Of a stretch of 64,000 bases of DNA, positions 52,142-63,760 are shown piece after piece; position 1 is the stretch's first letter; every line of letters starts with the position of its first letter. Source of the DNA: Ligula intestinalis. Lineage: Eukaryota > Platyhelminthes > Cestoda > Diphyllobothriidea > Diphyllobothriidae. Made by a program: the position numbers and the translations under genes. The notes below the pieces were generated by a model that was given only the letters and a program-made list of their open reading frames with translations, had not been told where the DNA came from and did no database searches. The stretch spans positions 14,677,869 through 14,741,868 of the forward strand of contig JAYGXS010000009.1 of NCBI GenBank assembly GCA_036362985.1. Reading direction: 5' to 3'.

Positions 52142-53240
52142 TTAGTACGCTCTCTTTTTGAGAGACAAGATGCAGTCCCCATATTGACAAGTCAGCATCT
52201 GCGTTAGCATTCTCCGGTACTTGCTCCAATAGACAATGTAAATAAAAACGTTTGCTGTCGAGTTTAACTGAAAGCAAAGTGCCGCCACATAGATGGATGT
52301 GGTAATAGTGACCATGAAGATACAGCTAGGGTGACGCAAAATGGTAATTGAAAGGAGATGAATTAGAGTCAGAGGCAGCATGCTTACAGAGAAGGTGACG
52401 ATGAAAATTAGCAGACCATGGGTCAGCTTGCGTTGTCGCACAAAACGGGAGTTAGAACAGGTGCTCTCGTTGTGGTTATCGTTCTGTACAGTCTGCTGTT
52501 TCAGCTCTTCTATCTGCCTAGGACGGAATCAATCAGAACGTCACAGTGCAAGTACAATCTGTAGACTACAGACAACGGGAATAATAAAAGGAATTTGGGT
52601 CACTATGATGATCTCTATATAGGCATGTAGTTGCTAAAGCCATAGCTTGAATGCCGACCAGGGCGGCGTTTCAATTTCTTTCACAGTGATAGGAAGTTCC
52701 GTGTTCTCGATAGCCAGGTAGCAGATGAGAGGAAGTAAAACCAGGTGTGTAAATCCAAAACAGACAGCTAAGAGGCGATCAGTTAGTCGTTCATTCCACC
52801 ACACTTTGCTACGAACTGGAAACCTTACGACTACGAAGCCTTCCACACCAATCAGTGCAACTAACCAATTCCTGAAGCATTCAAATATATTCGTGAGCAC
52901 ACCTATTATGTGTCATACTATGGGCCGTCAGAGGGGACAGTCACAATCAAAAAGGTGCATTGGTTGCCAAATAAGCATGGAGACCAGGAGGTAGATGACA
53001 TCGACCACAGATAAGATGATCAGGAGCTATCAAGTTGCTTGGGGACGTTGTCTTATCTTGAGATAACATGCAGATACTAAGACCGCTGGTGACTATACCA
53101 ATCACACACACCGGTAGGCCGAGAAGAGAGAGGAAAATAAGCCGATTGTAGCGTAGGAAATCCTTGTTAGTTGGACCTTCAAGCCAGGCCACTTGCAGCA
53201 TGCACGGAACGCTGTCCTTTACGGTTATGTTTGCAGACAT
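52142..53240 (-). pseudogene. GPCR family pseudogene, start and both ends kept
   Basis: MSANITVKDSVPCMLQVAWL (start kept at 53240), FLRYNRLIFLSLLGLPVC (TM1), then a frameshift after DKTT (about 53030). TM2 is out of frame. NIFECFRNWLVALIGVEGF has the key Arg of ERF replaced by Gly, followed by VVVRFPVRSKVWW and LVLLPLICYLAIEN (TM4). A stop lies in the FWQLH position (52634). There is a degenerate TM5 and loop 3, then an intact TM6-TM7-tail (KLTHGLLIFIVTF, NSTANVFIYIVYW, ending KKRAY). Younger decay than the copy at 49250, but clearly non-functional. Confidence 0.85.
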
Positions 53241-53307
53241 TTGGTAATTTTGCAACTCGAGACACAAGTTGTAGTATTCTGCAGTATTCAGCGTGCAGTC
53301 GTGGGCC

Positions 53308-53398
53308 TGAGTATATAAGTGTAATTTCTAACTAGTGACAAGCTGCCGCGTTTGTATACGTTGCTTCGCTGGTCAAATTAAGCTGACCAATCAAGTTA
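53308..53398 (-). promoter_or_regulatory. Promoter block of the dead GPCR copy
   Basis: TATA-like CTTATATACTC (53310-53320) about 72 nt before the ATG, GTATACAAACGCGGCAGC, and the inverted CCAAT box (CTTGATTGGTCAG, 53383-53395). Confidence 0.45.
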
Positions 53399-53536
53399 TA
53401 AATACACAGAGCTTGTGTTTGGATTTTAATAGCCGCAGATTCACGCAACTAACTTAACCAGTAAGGGTAGAAGGGCTTTGACATCGGGACTACGGTTTCC
53501 GATTTTTTAAATTCATTTTAAATGTGGGTTAGGACT

Positions 53537-53853
53537 GTTGGGATTATTACTAGCAGGCTGCCCGAGCGAACTGCCAGGTCACGTTATCGGCCCCCTCCCT
53601 AAAGATAAGGAACAAAAGACAAAGGCCACACAAGCCGATGGATAAAAGCCATGCACGCGCTCCTGTGAGGTGACCCGATGCAGGAAAAACAACGCGCGCA
53701 TGAGATGGCCAATCAAGCCCCTAGACGAATGAGAGCACAATCTGATTGGTCGCTTCTATAATATTCAATTTCATATAGTCCCCGTCAAGGGACGCAATAA
53801 ACGACTTCCTTTCCCTCATGACCTTATTCGTTGTTCTCTCTGCTGAACTAACA
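53537..53853 (+). mobile_element. Candidate LTR remnant
   Basis: Starts TGTTGGGATTATT and ends GAACTAACA (TG...CA). It contains CCAAT-like boxes (GGCCAATCAA, GATTGG), a TATAATA and, just downstream, GCAATAAACG as a polyadenylation signal, in LTR order. Right after the end is AGACTGGCGGCACA, which could be a degenerate primer-binding site (TGGCG). No internal coding region follows, and no second LTR is in the window. Confidence 0.4.
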
Positions 53854-53899
53854 CAAAGAGACTGGCGGCACAAAAATAGCCTGGGAACCCATTACAACC

Positions 53900-54299
53900 G
53901 TGAACTGCAAAATATCCATCATCGTTGCCGGACTTTTGCGTGCTCTTTGCCCGATCATTTGCGGTAGCATTCATTTATCATTAAAAACATCCTTGACTTC
54001 GCAATTGAGCAAATTTATAGCCCTTCATTATCAGTTTTCATTTGCTTTGAATTATTTTTATAATTTGCGCACAAATGCATGTAACATCGCCAATCTTGTC
54101 AGGTGCGATACGGATGGTTTCACGGTTTTCAGAAAATATGACCCAGTTATTGAATTCGAATACGTCTTGAGCCCTTTAAAATAAACCTTGTAAATACCTC
54201 TTCAAAACGTGTCTGATGGCATGAATGTAAAGATGCCTAGCTTACGAAAAATAATTATTTGCAGATTTGAATAAGACCTGAAATGGAAGGAATGGAAAA
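53900..54299. other. No gene seen
   Basis: AT-rich spacer with one short + frame (53900-54184) lacking any recognisable motif. Confidence 0.35.
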
Positions 54300-54556
54300 C
54301 AGCCCTTGATTTAGTTCAACACATTGGATAGAGTCATGCATCACAACAATATACAAGCGGTAATGAAGCATATAAATATTCCCAATGAGTACCAAAAGTG
54401 TTAAGGCTGTACACTATCAAATCAATGCCTACTAAGATGTGCAAAACTGGCTCTTTTTGCAGGCTCTCCTTTTACATGACAGATTTTGGTCACTCAGCAT
54501 CCGCATTAGCATCCTCCGGTACTTGCCTCAGAAGATAATGCAGACAAAAGTCCAAC
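54300..54556 (-). pseudogene. GPCR family relic: last codons and 3' flank only
   Basis: Minus strand 54556-54485 corresponds to the end of TM7 and helix 8 (LLRQVPEDANADAE, a frame shared with the decayed reading of other copies). 54300-54484 matches the common 3' flank (TTCAACACATTGGATAGAGT). The rest of the gene is replaced by a PLE-1 terminal repeat from about 54560. Confidence 0.55.
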
Positions 54557-54569
54557 ACGGAAAAGGAAA

Positions 54570-54850
54570 TCATGGCCATGAATGAGTCTAGCGGGAGGCC
54601 TCATGCCATCACGCCAAAAAGACCCCAACCGGTGGCTACAAGAATGGCTAATGCTAATACGCACAAAACTGATTGGTAAAAACTATATATATCGTGTAAT
54701 ATATGCATGTTACACCCCTATCTGCGCATGGCACAGACTATCATACCATTACATATGATAAATGATTCTCGACTAAGCCCAAAAGTCCTGTTCCAGTGAC
54801 TGCATCTACTTCTTGTGATCTTCATCCTGTAACTCACATATGCACTTCTT
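54570..54850 (+). mobile_element. Solo PLE-1 terminal repeat
   Basis: AAACTATATATATCGTG, CATGTTACACCCCTATCTGC and GCGCATGGCACAGACTAT follow the order of the 3' end at 34805-34880. A decayed core is at 54752-54787 (ATATGATAAATGATTCTC then AAAAGTC). The tail is CCAGTGACTGCATC. Confidence 0.5.
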
Positions 54851-54859
54851 TTGGCGAAA

Positions 54860-56185
54860 TTTCCACTTTATCATATTCTCTTCTTATTTTCAAGGTTACA
54901 TAGGAAAAAATACGGAGGTATAAATGTACGAAAATGAACAGAAATGACCCCATTTACAAGTTATTTTTACAAAGACAAGTCAACAATTGTTGAATATCGA
55001 TTTAGATGTTTAGGCAAACCACCTACGTGGGCAGAAGCCTTAGTAGATACGCTTAAACTTTAACTTGTGACACAAATGGTATTCGGTTAAGTTGTAAACG
55101 TTTGCAATTAAATCCGCAGTGACGTAACTTGAAATTCTTGCATCATGAAGTATGGTGTTTGTGTGTACGTAAAGGTGACACTTTTAGGAACTTAGGACAG
55201 TGGAAGGCCCCAGCTAAATGCACATAAGGTAAAGAGCGAGTCATTGACAAACTAACTACTGCGATTGATGACCTTCCACTCAGTTGATCAGTTGTCAGTG
55301 CGTGAGTGTGCCCAAGTCCGCAATTGATTCTTTTTCCCATAGCATGGGTTCTCAGTCATCTCTAGAACCCTCAGTGAATTGATGCAGTTTAATAAGCTTC
55401 GTTTACGAAGACTATCACTTCAAAAGACAATTAATTAAATCAATTCATTACTTATTTTGGATGTTTAGTTATTGCCTAGGCAGAATCGCTGCTAATTTTG
55501 AAAACTAGAAACTGGGAGGGGAGCATAAGTCCAGATTATGGGGTTTTCCTATGTGTAAGCAGATCTCCAGCTAAAAGTACAATACAAGGACCTTCTCAGC
55601 AAATATTCTTCTTATTATTGAAAACCACACAATTGTTTCATTTAAGTAACCTTAAAGACACTAGATTTCGCTATGTACTTGGTACTTATAAGGTCCCATT
55701 TGTACATGAGGGGTTGCTGCGAGTTTCCACCAAACGAAACTCTGTCTTTTAAAGTCAAGCTAAAACCCTGGAAGCCCTAAAAAGGGGGTCAGGAGGTAAA
55801 CACTTTGTGACAATTTTCAGTAATTTATGTCGATGTAACCGAATAGGACAGGCTTTTTTTCAAGAAATACAGTACTTGAATCTCGCCTCGGTTTTTGCCC
55901 TAACTGGAGTACGCGAATTTTTGTTCGCATTCGACAGTTTTACGTTTATTTCAGGAGAGATAGGAACAGGAAAATGGTTGTACCGTTCGACGTTCGATAA
56001 CACTTTTAAGACCTTTTCAAACACTTTCTGAAGGCCAAGGAATTAATGAACTGACTAATAATCTTCCTACTAGAAAAATATGCCAGGTTGCAATTGCCGT
56101 AAGTAAAAGATGATAATCGGTTTCGCGGCTTCCATTTGAAATTTTTAGTCCGTCATACCAATATGATCTCCACTGGATACAGCGG
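54860..56185. other. No gene seen
   Basis: AT-rich DNA. Frames at 55498-55752 and 55807-56031 (+) are open for about 80 codons without recognisable motifs. Confidence 0.35.
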
Positions 56186-56189
56186 ATGC

Positions 56190-56460
56190 GCTGTGATTTT
56201 CCACCAGCACTTTAAGTCCTGGCAGAAACTCTTTTAGCTAGGGACTTAATGGGATTTACGTGGCCATTGTGACAGTGGTTTCTCACCACCTGCGCCATCT
56301 GCGCCGTCTCGCTCGTCACGCATACTTACCTCGATCATGTCCCGGCGAGTGACGAAGATGGCCTGAGATTAGGGGTGAGAGATGGGGTTAAGGTCGATGG
56401 TTCAGCCCTCCTCCCTCACTATAAATTATCTGACAAAGCTATCATAGTGTGCTAATAGCC
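56190..56460. repeat. Dispersed repeat, partner at 25060-25260
   Basis: GTTTCTCACCACCTGCGCC, TCATGTCCCGGCGAG and TCGATGGTTCAGCCC match the partner in order. A shorter internal echo lies at 56470-56580 (GTTGCGCCATCTCCCGCGTC, then GGTCGACGGTTAAGC). Confidence 0.4.
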
Positions 56461-56844
56461 CCGGCTTTGAAGCAGTTGCGCCATCTCCCGCGTCACATAT
56501 ACTTGAGTCGGTCATACCCAGCTTGAGGGAAAACAGTGAGGTCGACGGTTAAGCGATATTCCCGCACAATAAATAATCTGACGGCGATAATGATTATGGA
56601 GGCCGACATATTCCGTCGACTGATAATCAAAAACTACTTTTAAATATTCAGTAACCTTACTATATATATATTTTCATTAAATTCCAACAAAAGGAGGTAA
56701 AATTTCCATTTTCCATTAAATTGCGCCTACCTAAGGTAAAATATATCACTCGATCAGCTTTCCTAGTCTACTTAATAGAGGTTTATTTGGATTTAATTAA
56801 ATTCTATTAGCATATTATTATATACATAATCACGAATGAGAGAG

Positions 56845-56960
56845 AATATTCGCATTCCAGGTATGTCTATTGGTAAAGGAGACAAATGGTCGAACACTGG
56901 AACAAAATTTATTTCTTCCTGAGCTTTCGAGCTCCTTTACCATTATACATAATCTTCTTA
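56845..56960 (-). mobile_element. Solo PLE terminal repeat
   Basis: Minus strand: GAGCTCGAAAGCTCAGGAAG, AATAAATTTTGTTCCAGTG, TTCGACC and ACCTGGAATGCG, parallel to 6120-6215 and 14060-14185. GAAAGCTC resembles the second half of a hammerhead core; the first half is missing. Confidence 0.45.
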
Positions 56961-57099
56961 ATTTAACATTTTACGTATTATGCAGTTATACTTATACATT
57001 AATTTACGGTTACTAACCAATAATTTAATGTTTGACCACAAAATACTTGAAGCAGTTGGGTTGGGGGGCATCGACATCTAGTGGGCCCTACAAATTAGT

Positions 57100-57370
57100 T
57101 TGCCAATCTGACGAAGTGTGCTAGAAACCCTGGCGTGGAAGCTTGCCAGTTGACTAAAAAACGCCTACCACGTGATCAGCCGAGTGCGGGTTTTGTGTGG
57201 ACTGACCGACTGACGAACCGGGATTTGGATTGCAGTGGCTGCTTAATGTGGTCTTTATTGCATTTCCACTCAGTTGGGCACCAAGCCGCCTTCTACCGGC
57301 TGGTATCTTCGCGAGTTGGTAATGACAGCGGGCACATGGTGGTAAGTGGAAAATAAAGCGAGGTAAATGT
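57100..57370 (+). other. Unclassified, SINE-like GC-richer block
   Basis: GC-richer block with TGGCGTGGAAGC near 57131 (A-box-like), GACCGACTGACGAACC and a TAATGACAGCGGGC segment. Composition unlike its AT-rich flanks suggests an inserted repeat, but there is no second copy here to prove it. Confidence 0.25.
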
Positions 57371-58010
57371 ATCTCAAGTAACATCTATACAAAAATATAA
57401 ATGAACGCCGTTCGGCTTCGAAAGCCTGAAGTTGGCAGCATGCGTAGCGTTATTTCCGTGCACACTGTTTTATCCCAACCACCCCTTCCGGATGATAAAT
57501 AATGTCCCACCAAACTGCCTCAATACTTTCGGTGAGCTTTTCTCAACGATAATAGAGGCCGAGGCTCTCAGGTTGTAGAAGCCGGACTTGAGTGCACAAA
57601 CCAACATCCTGCAAGCCAATATGGCCAATATGGCTGATTCCCACACAGTCTTTCTTCCGCTACCCCATCCACCAAACCCTCACTTCTACGTAACTGCCGG
57701 TACCTTATGGACCCTCGCCATTTCCCTGTATTACCATGTCTCATTTGGATGAAATCATGGATACAGTTGATGGCATATATAACTTTTGACCCCATTACTA
57801 TATAAATACGATGACCCACTTATTGCTATTCGAAATTGTTTATTATTCAAGGCCTAGCATGAGCAACTATTGCAAGCGAAAATAGGTATGCAACAGGAAT
57901 ATATCTTACCGACTTATTTTAAGGTCACCCGAACTAGCCGAAATTAACACATACACAAAAGAGCATAATTTGAATATATATTTTAGAAGATCAAATGGCG
58001 AACCTGCGTT
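57371..58010. other. No gene seen
   Basis: No coding or repeat signal that I can support. Confidence 0.35.
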
Positions 58011-58011
58011 T

Positions 58012-58460
58012 GTTTTCGATAATTCCCATCAGGCCTTTACATAAATATGGTAATTAAGTAAATGAACTATGCGGGTTGGTAGAAGAATCGAACTGTTGTC
58101 AGGACAGGGAAATGGGAGGGGGGAGGAAATCGGGTCAAAATCTGCTCAGCAATAGGGGGAACTGGTAGTCGGCTGAGTTGTTAAGCTGCTGGCTGTTGGA
58201 TTAGCAGCTTTAGACCATGGTAACTGCGGTGTCGCGACGAAGTTCTTTAGGGCGCACAGGATCGGTCGGCGTAGCCTGATGGCAGCCGCTTCTGCTGTAG
58301 CCAACAGACGCTATCCAAGAAATGTTGAGTAGCCTGAGGGAACCTTGTAGATCACTCAGAAGACCTAGTCGAAAGTTATCTACAAGGTACTCTCAGGCTA
58401 CTCAAAATTTCTTGGACAGCGTCTGTTGGCTACAACAGAAGTGGCTGCCATCAAATTCGA
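58012..58460. pseudogene. Head-to-head pair of PLE-2 C-terminal scraps
   Basis: Minus strand from about 58365: VIYKVPSGYSTFLG then TAG, RLLATAEAAAIRLRRPILCA, and a 3' UTR with a C-rich tract to the motif CTGATGGGAATTATC then GAAAAC (58012-58032). Plus strand 58366-58445: VIYKVLSGYSKFLGQRLLA and TTEVAAIK. The two inverted arms (58280-58360 and 58366-58450) nearly abut, forming an almost perfect palindrome. Confidence 0.7.
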
Positions 58461-58620
58461 GTGTAGCAGTCACTAGGTTAGAAAATTATCCGGCATTTGT
58501 GCATTTTTTTAAACCCAAAGCTACCCTTTCTTTGAGTTAATATTTTAAAGGAGGCGGAATTTACTATCAAACAGGTACAATAAATAATTGTTTCGTGCAT
58601 GTTTTCCTTAAACAGAACTT
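58455..58620 (+). repeat. Dispersed repeat, partner at 36310-36490
   Basis: GAGTGTAGCAGTC, TTATCCGGCA, TTTTTTTAAACCC and GGAGGCGGAATTT in the same order as the partner. Confidence 0.5.
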
Positions 58621-61572
58621 CGTTCATGGAGAGACAGAGACATCAGACTGAGGTTGTATACAACTAGTATAATTTCCATGAGGAAGTCAGTGTGCAAAAA
58701 TGTGCTTGAGTATTCGTGTCCAACATTTATTTGACAAAATAACAACAGTTGTCATACAATGAAAGTGAGAGTACCTTTAATCAATTTGAGTACGAAATGA
58801 TTTATAAAGAAAGATTCCTTGGAAATAAAATTTTTGTGTACTCATGAATCTCAATTAAGTGACACCAACCCACAACCAGACAAAATAAACAGAGGAAAAA
58901 GTGAGAAGACCAGATGAGACAGGTAAATGCGGTTCTGGAGACGGTAGAAGATAAGCACCCGATTTTTGAAAGGGAGGCTAGATAGATTAATACAGTGGAA
59001 CTTCGGGCGGGAGATGAGGTGCGGAGATACCTGAAACTCGATCCTTCCAGGAGGCATTTTTCCTCATTATGCTATTTCTGAATGTACTTTATCTAATTTA
59101 TCCAACAAAGAAGCATGTTTATGCAGTATCCCACCGTGCGCCATAGCTCAAGCAATTCTAAAGCCAATTGCTTTTTACTTGTTTTATCTAAAATAATCAC
59201 TAAGAGACTTTTGCCTTCTGTTGCTAGGAATGTGCCGGATTGGCTTTTAGTTCTAACTTATTCATATTTTTAACAAAACTTTATTAAAACTCCGTGTTTT
59301 GGTTGCGTATGAAAAGGCTGATTAGTTGGTTGCTACGTACGTCTACGTCTGACTGATGGAAATGTAGGCCACGCTGGGGTGCCTATTTTGCGGATGTTTT
59401 AACAACAAAGTTAAACAATTATGTGGTCTTTAAGTAGTGTGTTTCTCGCAGTAGCGTGCATGGGCATGACGATCGTGTTTATTTAACCCAAGCTTTAGTT
59501 TTTTAGGCATGTGTTCAGCCTGCACCGAATATTTCATTAAAACGGAAGTCGTTCGTAAATGAGACATTTCTTTGAGAATCGTAGGCAGTGAAATGAAGCG
59601 GCGGACGGGAAAGCTTAGTTAAGTATCAGTTAATTATTGCGCCTTTTAGCCTTTGTTGTTTGTGAAAATTTTTATCATTTGTTTGGCGTTTAAACCTTTC
59701 GGTGACCTGAGACGAGGTTGTGATATAACCGTACACGAGGAAGGTCATAATGTAAGTTGCTATTTGTAAAATAGCAATACACCAAGCCTATCACGTGTTT
59801 TTTACGCATTTTTTTCATTTTATATAGGGATGGCAACGTGCTTAACTTCTTTACTTTAATCTTCTGGCTACCCGTGGGAAGAAAACTGCAAAAAGCCTAG
59901 AAACAACGTGCATGTAATGTCTTGAAGTACGCTTAGGTTTTTTAAACGTGTTTCTTTCAAAAAACGTTGTAAATTTCAGAATAACAATGACCTTTTACAC
60001 TTGAATTTAAAAATACACAATTATCATATATGATTGCTCCGAGTGCGGATCAGGTTGTAGGATTAACAGACATCATTAATAAAATGACGGAGGCAGTGCT
60101 TAGGTATAAGCCACCTCCATTTAAAAAATAATTTTCCTTGACCAAATAAGCATTCACTTTTAAAATTCGATTGAAGAATACAAATTAAAAATGACTCAAA
60201 CACACATCACTCGGTCAAAAACTGTTCATTTAATTATGAAGACAAATGTCTTAAGATTGTGTCATGAACTGAATATGCAAAGGCTTTTCTTATGATAAAG
60301 TTGGATTTTAAAAAGGAATAATCAATTATTTTAGCCCTTAGGTGATGTTTCCTAGGGATAGTGTATAAAACTAAATAAAATTGCAGTTTGACGAAGCCGA
60401 ACAAAATGACACTGGGATGGACAGCTGGTTAGCCTTTTAACTGCCAGATGTGTCGAAAGAACCACAGGCTAAATGAAAGTCACTCAGTAGACTAAGGGCA
60501 GGCCATATTAAAATTGCTCCTGCTCAAAGGTGAACGAAACAGGTGATAGATGATTCGACGCAAGAATATAGGGCTACCTCTGTCTATCTATAATGATTGA
60601 GATGCTGTATTCGGTCAGAACACGGAGGCATGTATTTCCATTATCTAGTTTTGGGTGAACAAACTTGAATAAAGTCAGAGATCTCGAACCGCTAAATTCT
60701 TTCCTAGATCAAAATTTTTCAGCCTCAGTGCAGAAACCTGTTGGAGAAACTTTACTGTGTGGAAGTTAACCGACTCAAACTGATTGTTTTTGTTGCGGTC
60801 ATGTCTTAGCAAACCGCTGTTGCATGATTGGCTGTGCTTGAACATTCTGCGGTGCATCTTGTACAACAAATGAACACCCATTGTCTAAATTGGTGAAGAG
60901 AAAGTTGACTGTGTATAAATGTTACCTGAAACCTAGTTATATTGTAAAAGTTGAGGTAATCGTTTGAAGAAATACGGATCAACGTATGTAACAACCGGCC
61001 GACACCCGTCTGAACTGTGAACATGATTTGATGCTACAACATATGTTGGCACTGGGGAAGCTGCATGTTTTAATTGATAATGGGGTTATGGTTTGCATTA
61101 AGGCCTCTTTATTGCAAAGGATGTCAGTGACGGTAAGTTATGCAAACCTTCTTTACTACACATCGAAGGATTTTTCATAAATTAAGCAGTGGAAATTACG
61201 GTTTTAAGGTTGGAGCCTCACCGTGCATAAGCAACCAAAGTTGGGCAAGAGTAACTGAGGGAGATATAAGAGCTAAGACATGAAGAAAACTGTCATTAAA
61301 TGCAAGAACTTAGAAAATAATAAACATATTAATTGAGTTATTTTAAACGAATGTAGATTTAAGACATTTCGGGTCAATCTTCATAGATAGGAATTAAGTT
61401 TAACTTTTATATTTCGTTATAGGTCATTATGTATAAGAGGTTTATGCATAGACCGAAATTGGATGTATTTTTTGTGCAGAAGTATGTGACCCTACAGAAT
61501 AATTGCTAACTTAACACAAACTACTAATATACATATAATAGTATAATTCACTTTCTCATTTTTTTCTTCATA
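58621..61572. other. No gene seen
   Basis: AT-rich sequence. Only short frames, no transposon domains and no repeat partners recognised. Confidence 0.4.
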
Positions 61573-61850
61573 AATTAATTTCTGTTCGGAGCATACATCA
61601 GCATTTTAAGGTTTAGGCCGACGTTTCAGGTTTATGTTTGGTCTGGAACCCATCAACTGCATTTACTTCCAACACACAGACTGTTGTTGTTTATATTGGT
61701 CTTGTAACTTACCGCACTAACAGCCTAGACGCTAGTTATATCAAAGCGAAAACATCAGCTGGGGGACCACTGAAGAGCCGAATCTCACGCATCTGTTTCA
61801 AACAGTGGCAGCAGCAACATGTTTTCATGGGCCATTTAGCCAGTGCCTGG
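61573..61850. repeat. Rearranged copy of the 340-bp repeat
   Basis: 61573-61740 matches 39939-40125 in direct orientation (AAATTAATTTCTGTTC, CATACATCAG, GTTTATG, GTAACTTACC.(A)CT, ACAGCCTA). 61750-61845 matches 40122-40205 in reverse orientation (minus strand GGCTAAATGGCCCA, CTGCCACTGTTTGA, CTCTTCAGTGG). Half the unit has been inverted. Confidence 0.5.
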
Positions 61851-62834
61851 GCTGTAAGTACGGCTAGATCAGAAAAAAGCATACCCCTACGCTGTTACTG
61901 ACAATAATAAAAAGTCAACTCAGACAGTGTTTTAAACACAGTGCACATACATATACTACCTTTCCAGATTGCCTTAATTTATAAAAATAAACATGTTGGT
62001 TTTGTTATTGTTAAACAATAATCTATAAGTTTTCACTCGGTTTTCAGTTAGCAGACGGTGCATTAATTTTGAATCGATATAAGGATATCCTAACAATGAA
62101 ACATGATATTAATTAGAACGAGCACCTGGATGTTTCCTATTTAGAGGTTTATCGCGGCTCATATACATTTTATAAATGTTTAAATCGCAATTCAAATTGT
62201 AAAAAACGTGGTCTTTGTGGTTCAAGCTTATAAGGGGTGCCGGTTAAAACACTTTGAATGATCAAATATGTGGTTAATGTTTTTGGTTAGCACCCAGATA
62301 TTTTTGCTGTCTTTTTATTTTCATCAAATAAGAAATGCAAAACCCTTTTTGAATCTGAGCAGAATAATTGATATCATACCGTGAGGTAACGAACGTATGT
62401 GCTAATGTGTGTCTCACTGACACAAATAGCCGCTCCGTATTTTCTGTTACTCACTTGTGTATTTTCTTTAATGGGTGGCGAAGACAAATAATTGCAAAAA
62501 GCTGCATTGACGCAGATTGAGAATATGTATGACCTTTTTTGGCACACAGAGACTATGGCATTAAATAGTGAAATGGTATGGTCTTCGGAACCTGCACGTG
62601 GTAAGTCAATACTAATGAAAGAATAAAGTACCTCTTTTAATAGTTTTTAAAACTATGTTTGGTTGAAATGCATTGCTTTTTAGAAAAATCGAATGCAACT
62701 CTCGGTCCTATTTTTCATACGCAGTAAGCGCTGACTGTTCGCACATTAAAAGTATACGAACGTTGTTCTTAGATTTTGGGAATTGTGTTTCCTGAAGGAA
62801 GTTTTGATCGCTCTGATAAACCTTTTATTCGCCT
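61851..62834. other. No gene seen
   Basis: AT-rich spacer without supported features. Confidence 0.35.
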
Positions 62835-62868
62835 GACCTTTCAACACCAGTCACGGATTCTTCATAAT
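62835..62868 (-). ncRNA. Decayed hammerhead-like core (solo PLE-1 end)
   Basis: Minus strand TTATGAAGAATCCGTGAC, then TTGAAAGGTC, followed by AGGCGAATAAAAGG. It aligns with the complete core at 23293-23326, but the first block is TTATGA and helix II is broken. Confidence 0.35.
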
Positions 62869-63299
62869 AAACATGGGCAGAAAGCTCCTTAACTGTTATG
62901 TTGATAACCCTTATTTCGGAAATGAACTCATTCGGCATGAGTGGTACAAGGCTAACGGTACCTCCATTATGAGACACAACTTACTAAACTTTACTTATTT
63001 CCTATGGATTAAACATTGCTACGCGGTGGCTTTATACAGGCATGTTGCATACTGCGGGGCCAGCATTGTTAGATAAAAATCAACGATTTTTTTTAGCTAG
63101 CCCCTACCACCAGTTTGCGCAGACATACTCTCAAACTACGCGTAACTGGGGCAAGATTGGACCCAGTAATTCAGGCACGGGATGGTCTACCCAACGACAC
63201 TGTTACGTCCCATCTGCAAACACGTTTAAGATGTAGTAAGACCAGAAAAGGCAACGCGTCCTCTCAGATTAGCCCTATGTAATGTCTCAAAAAAGCACT

Positions 63300-63760
63300 G
63301 ATAAATCACACTGGATAAAAACATACTACTTGCTTCTTTTCAGGATGACAATAATCAGCTCCGCCAAATCTCGTGTTTCTAGACTTCGCGGTCTTGCAAA
63401 GTCCTACATAATGGCTGCCCAAAACCAACTGCTGAAGATCTTGTAGGGGCCCTTTGTTTCGTCCACTGGTCAGCAGACTCGGTAACAAGCAGGGTTGTAC
63501 GACTGCCACATCTCTGCCACTCGGCGATGTTCGCGTGACTTGTGATAACTTCTCCTCGCGTGAGCCTTAGGATATTGATACAAACCGCGATGGGCTCCTC
63601 CTGACGTGCGTCCTGCTTCTTCCTTGCTGATTGCAGAGTCCGCCAACGGAACTGGAAAAACAGAGGCATCCGTCCCAATCGTCGACAGATCGCTTTGGGT
63701 CGAACTAAGGGTGAATGTTTAGGCCGTCAGGTCTGGCTGATAAGATCGCTAGCGGTGTAA
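63300..63760 (-). mobile_element. 3' UTR of the PLE at the window edge
   Basis: Follows the stop at 63761. GC-richer than the flanks. No hammerhead-like core was found here. Confidence 0.35.
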
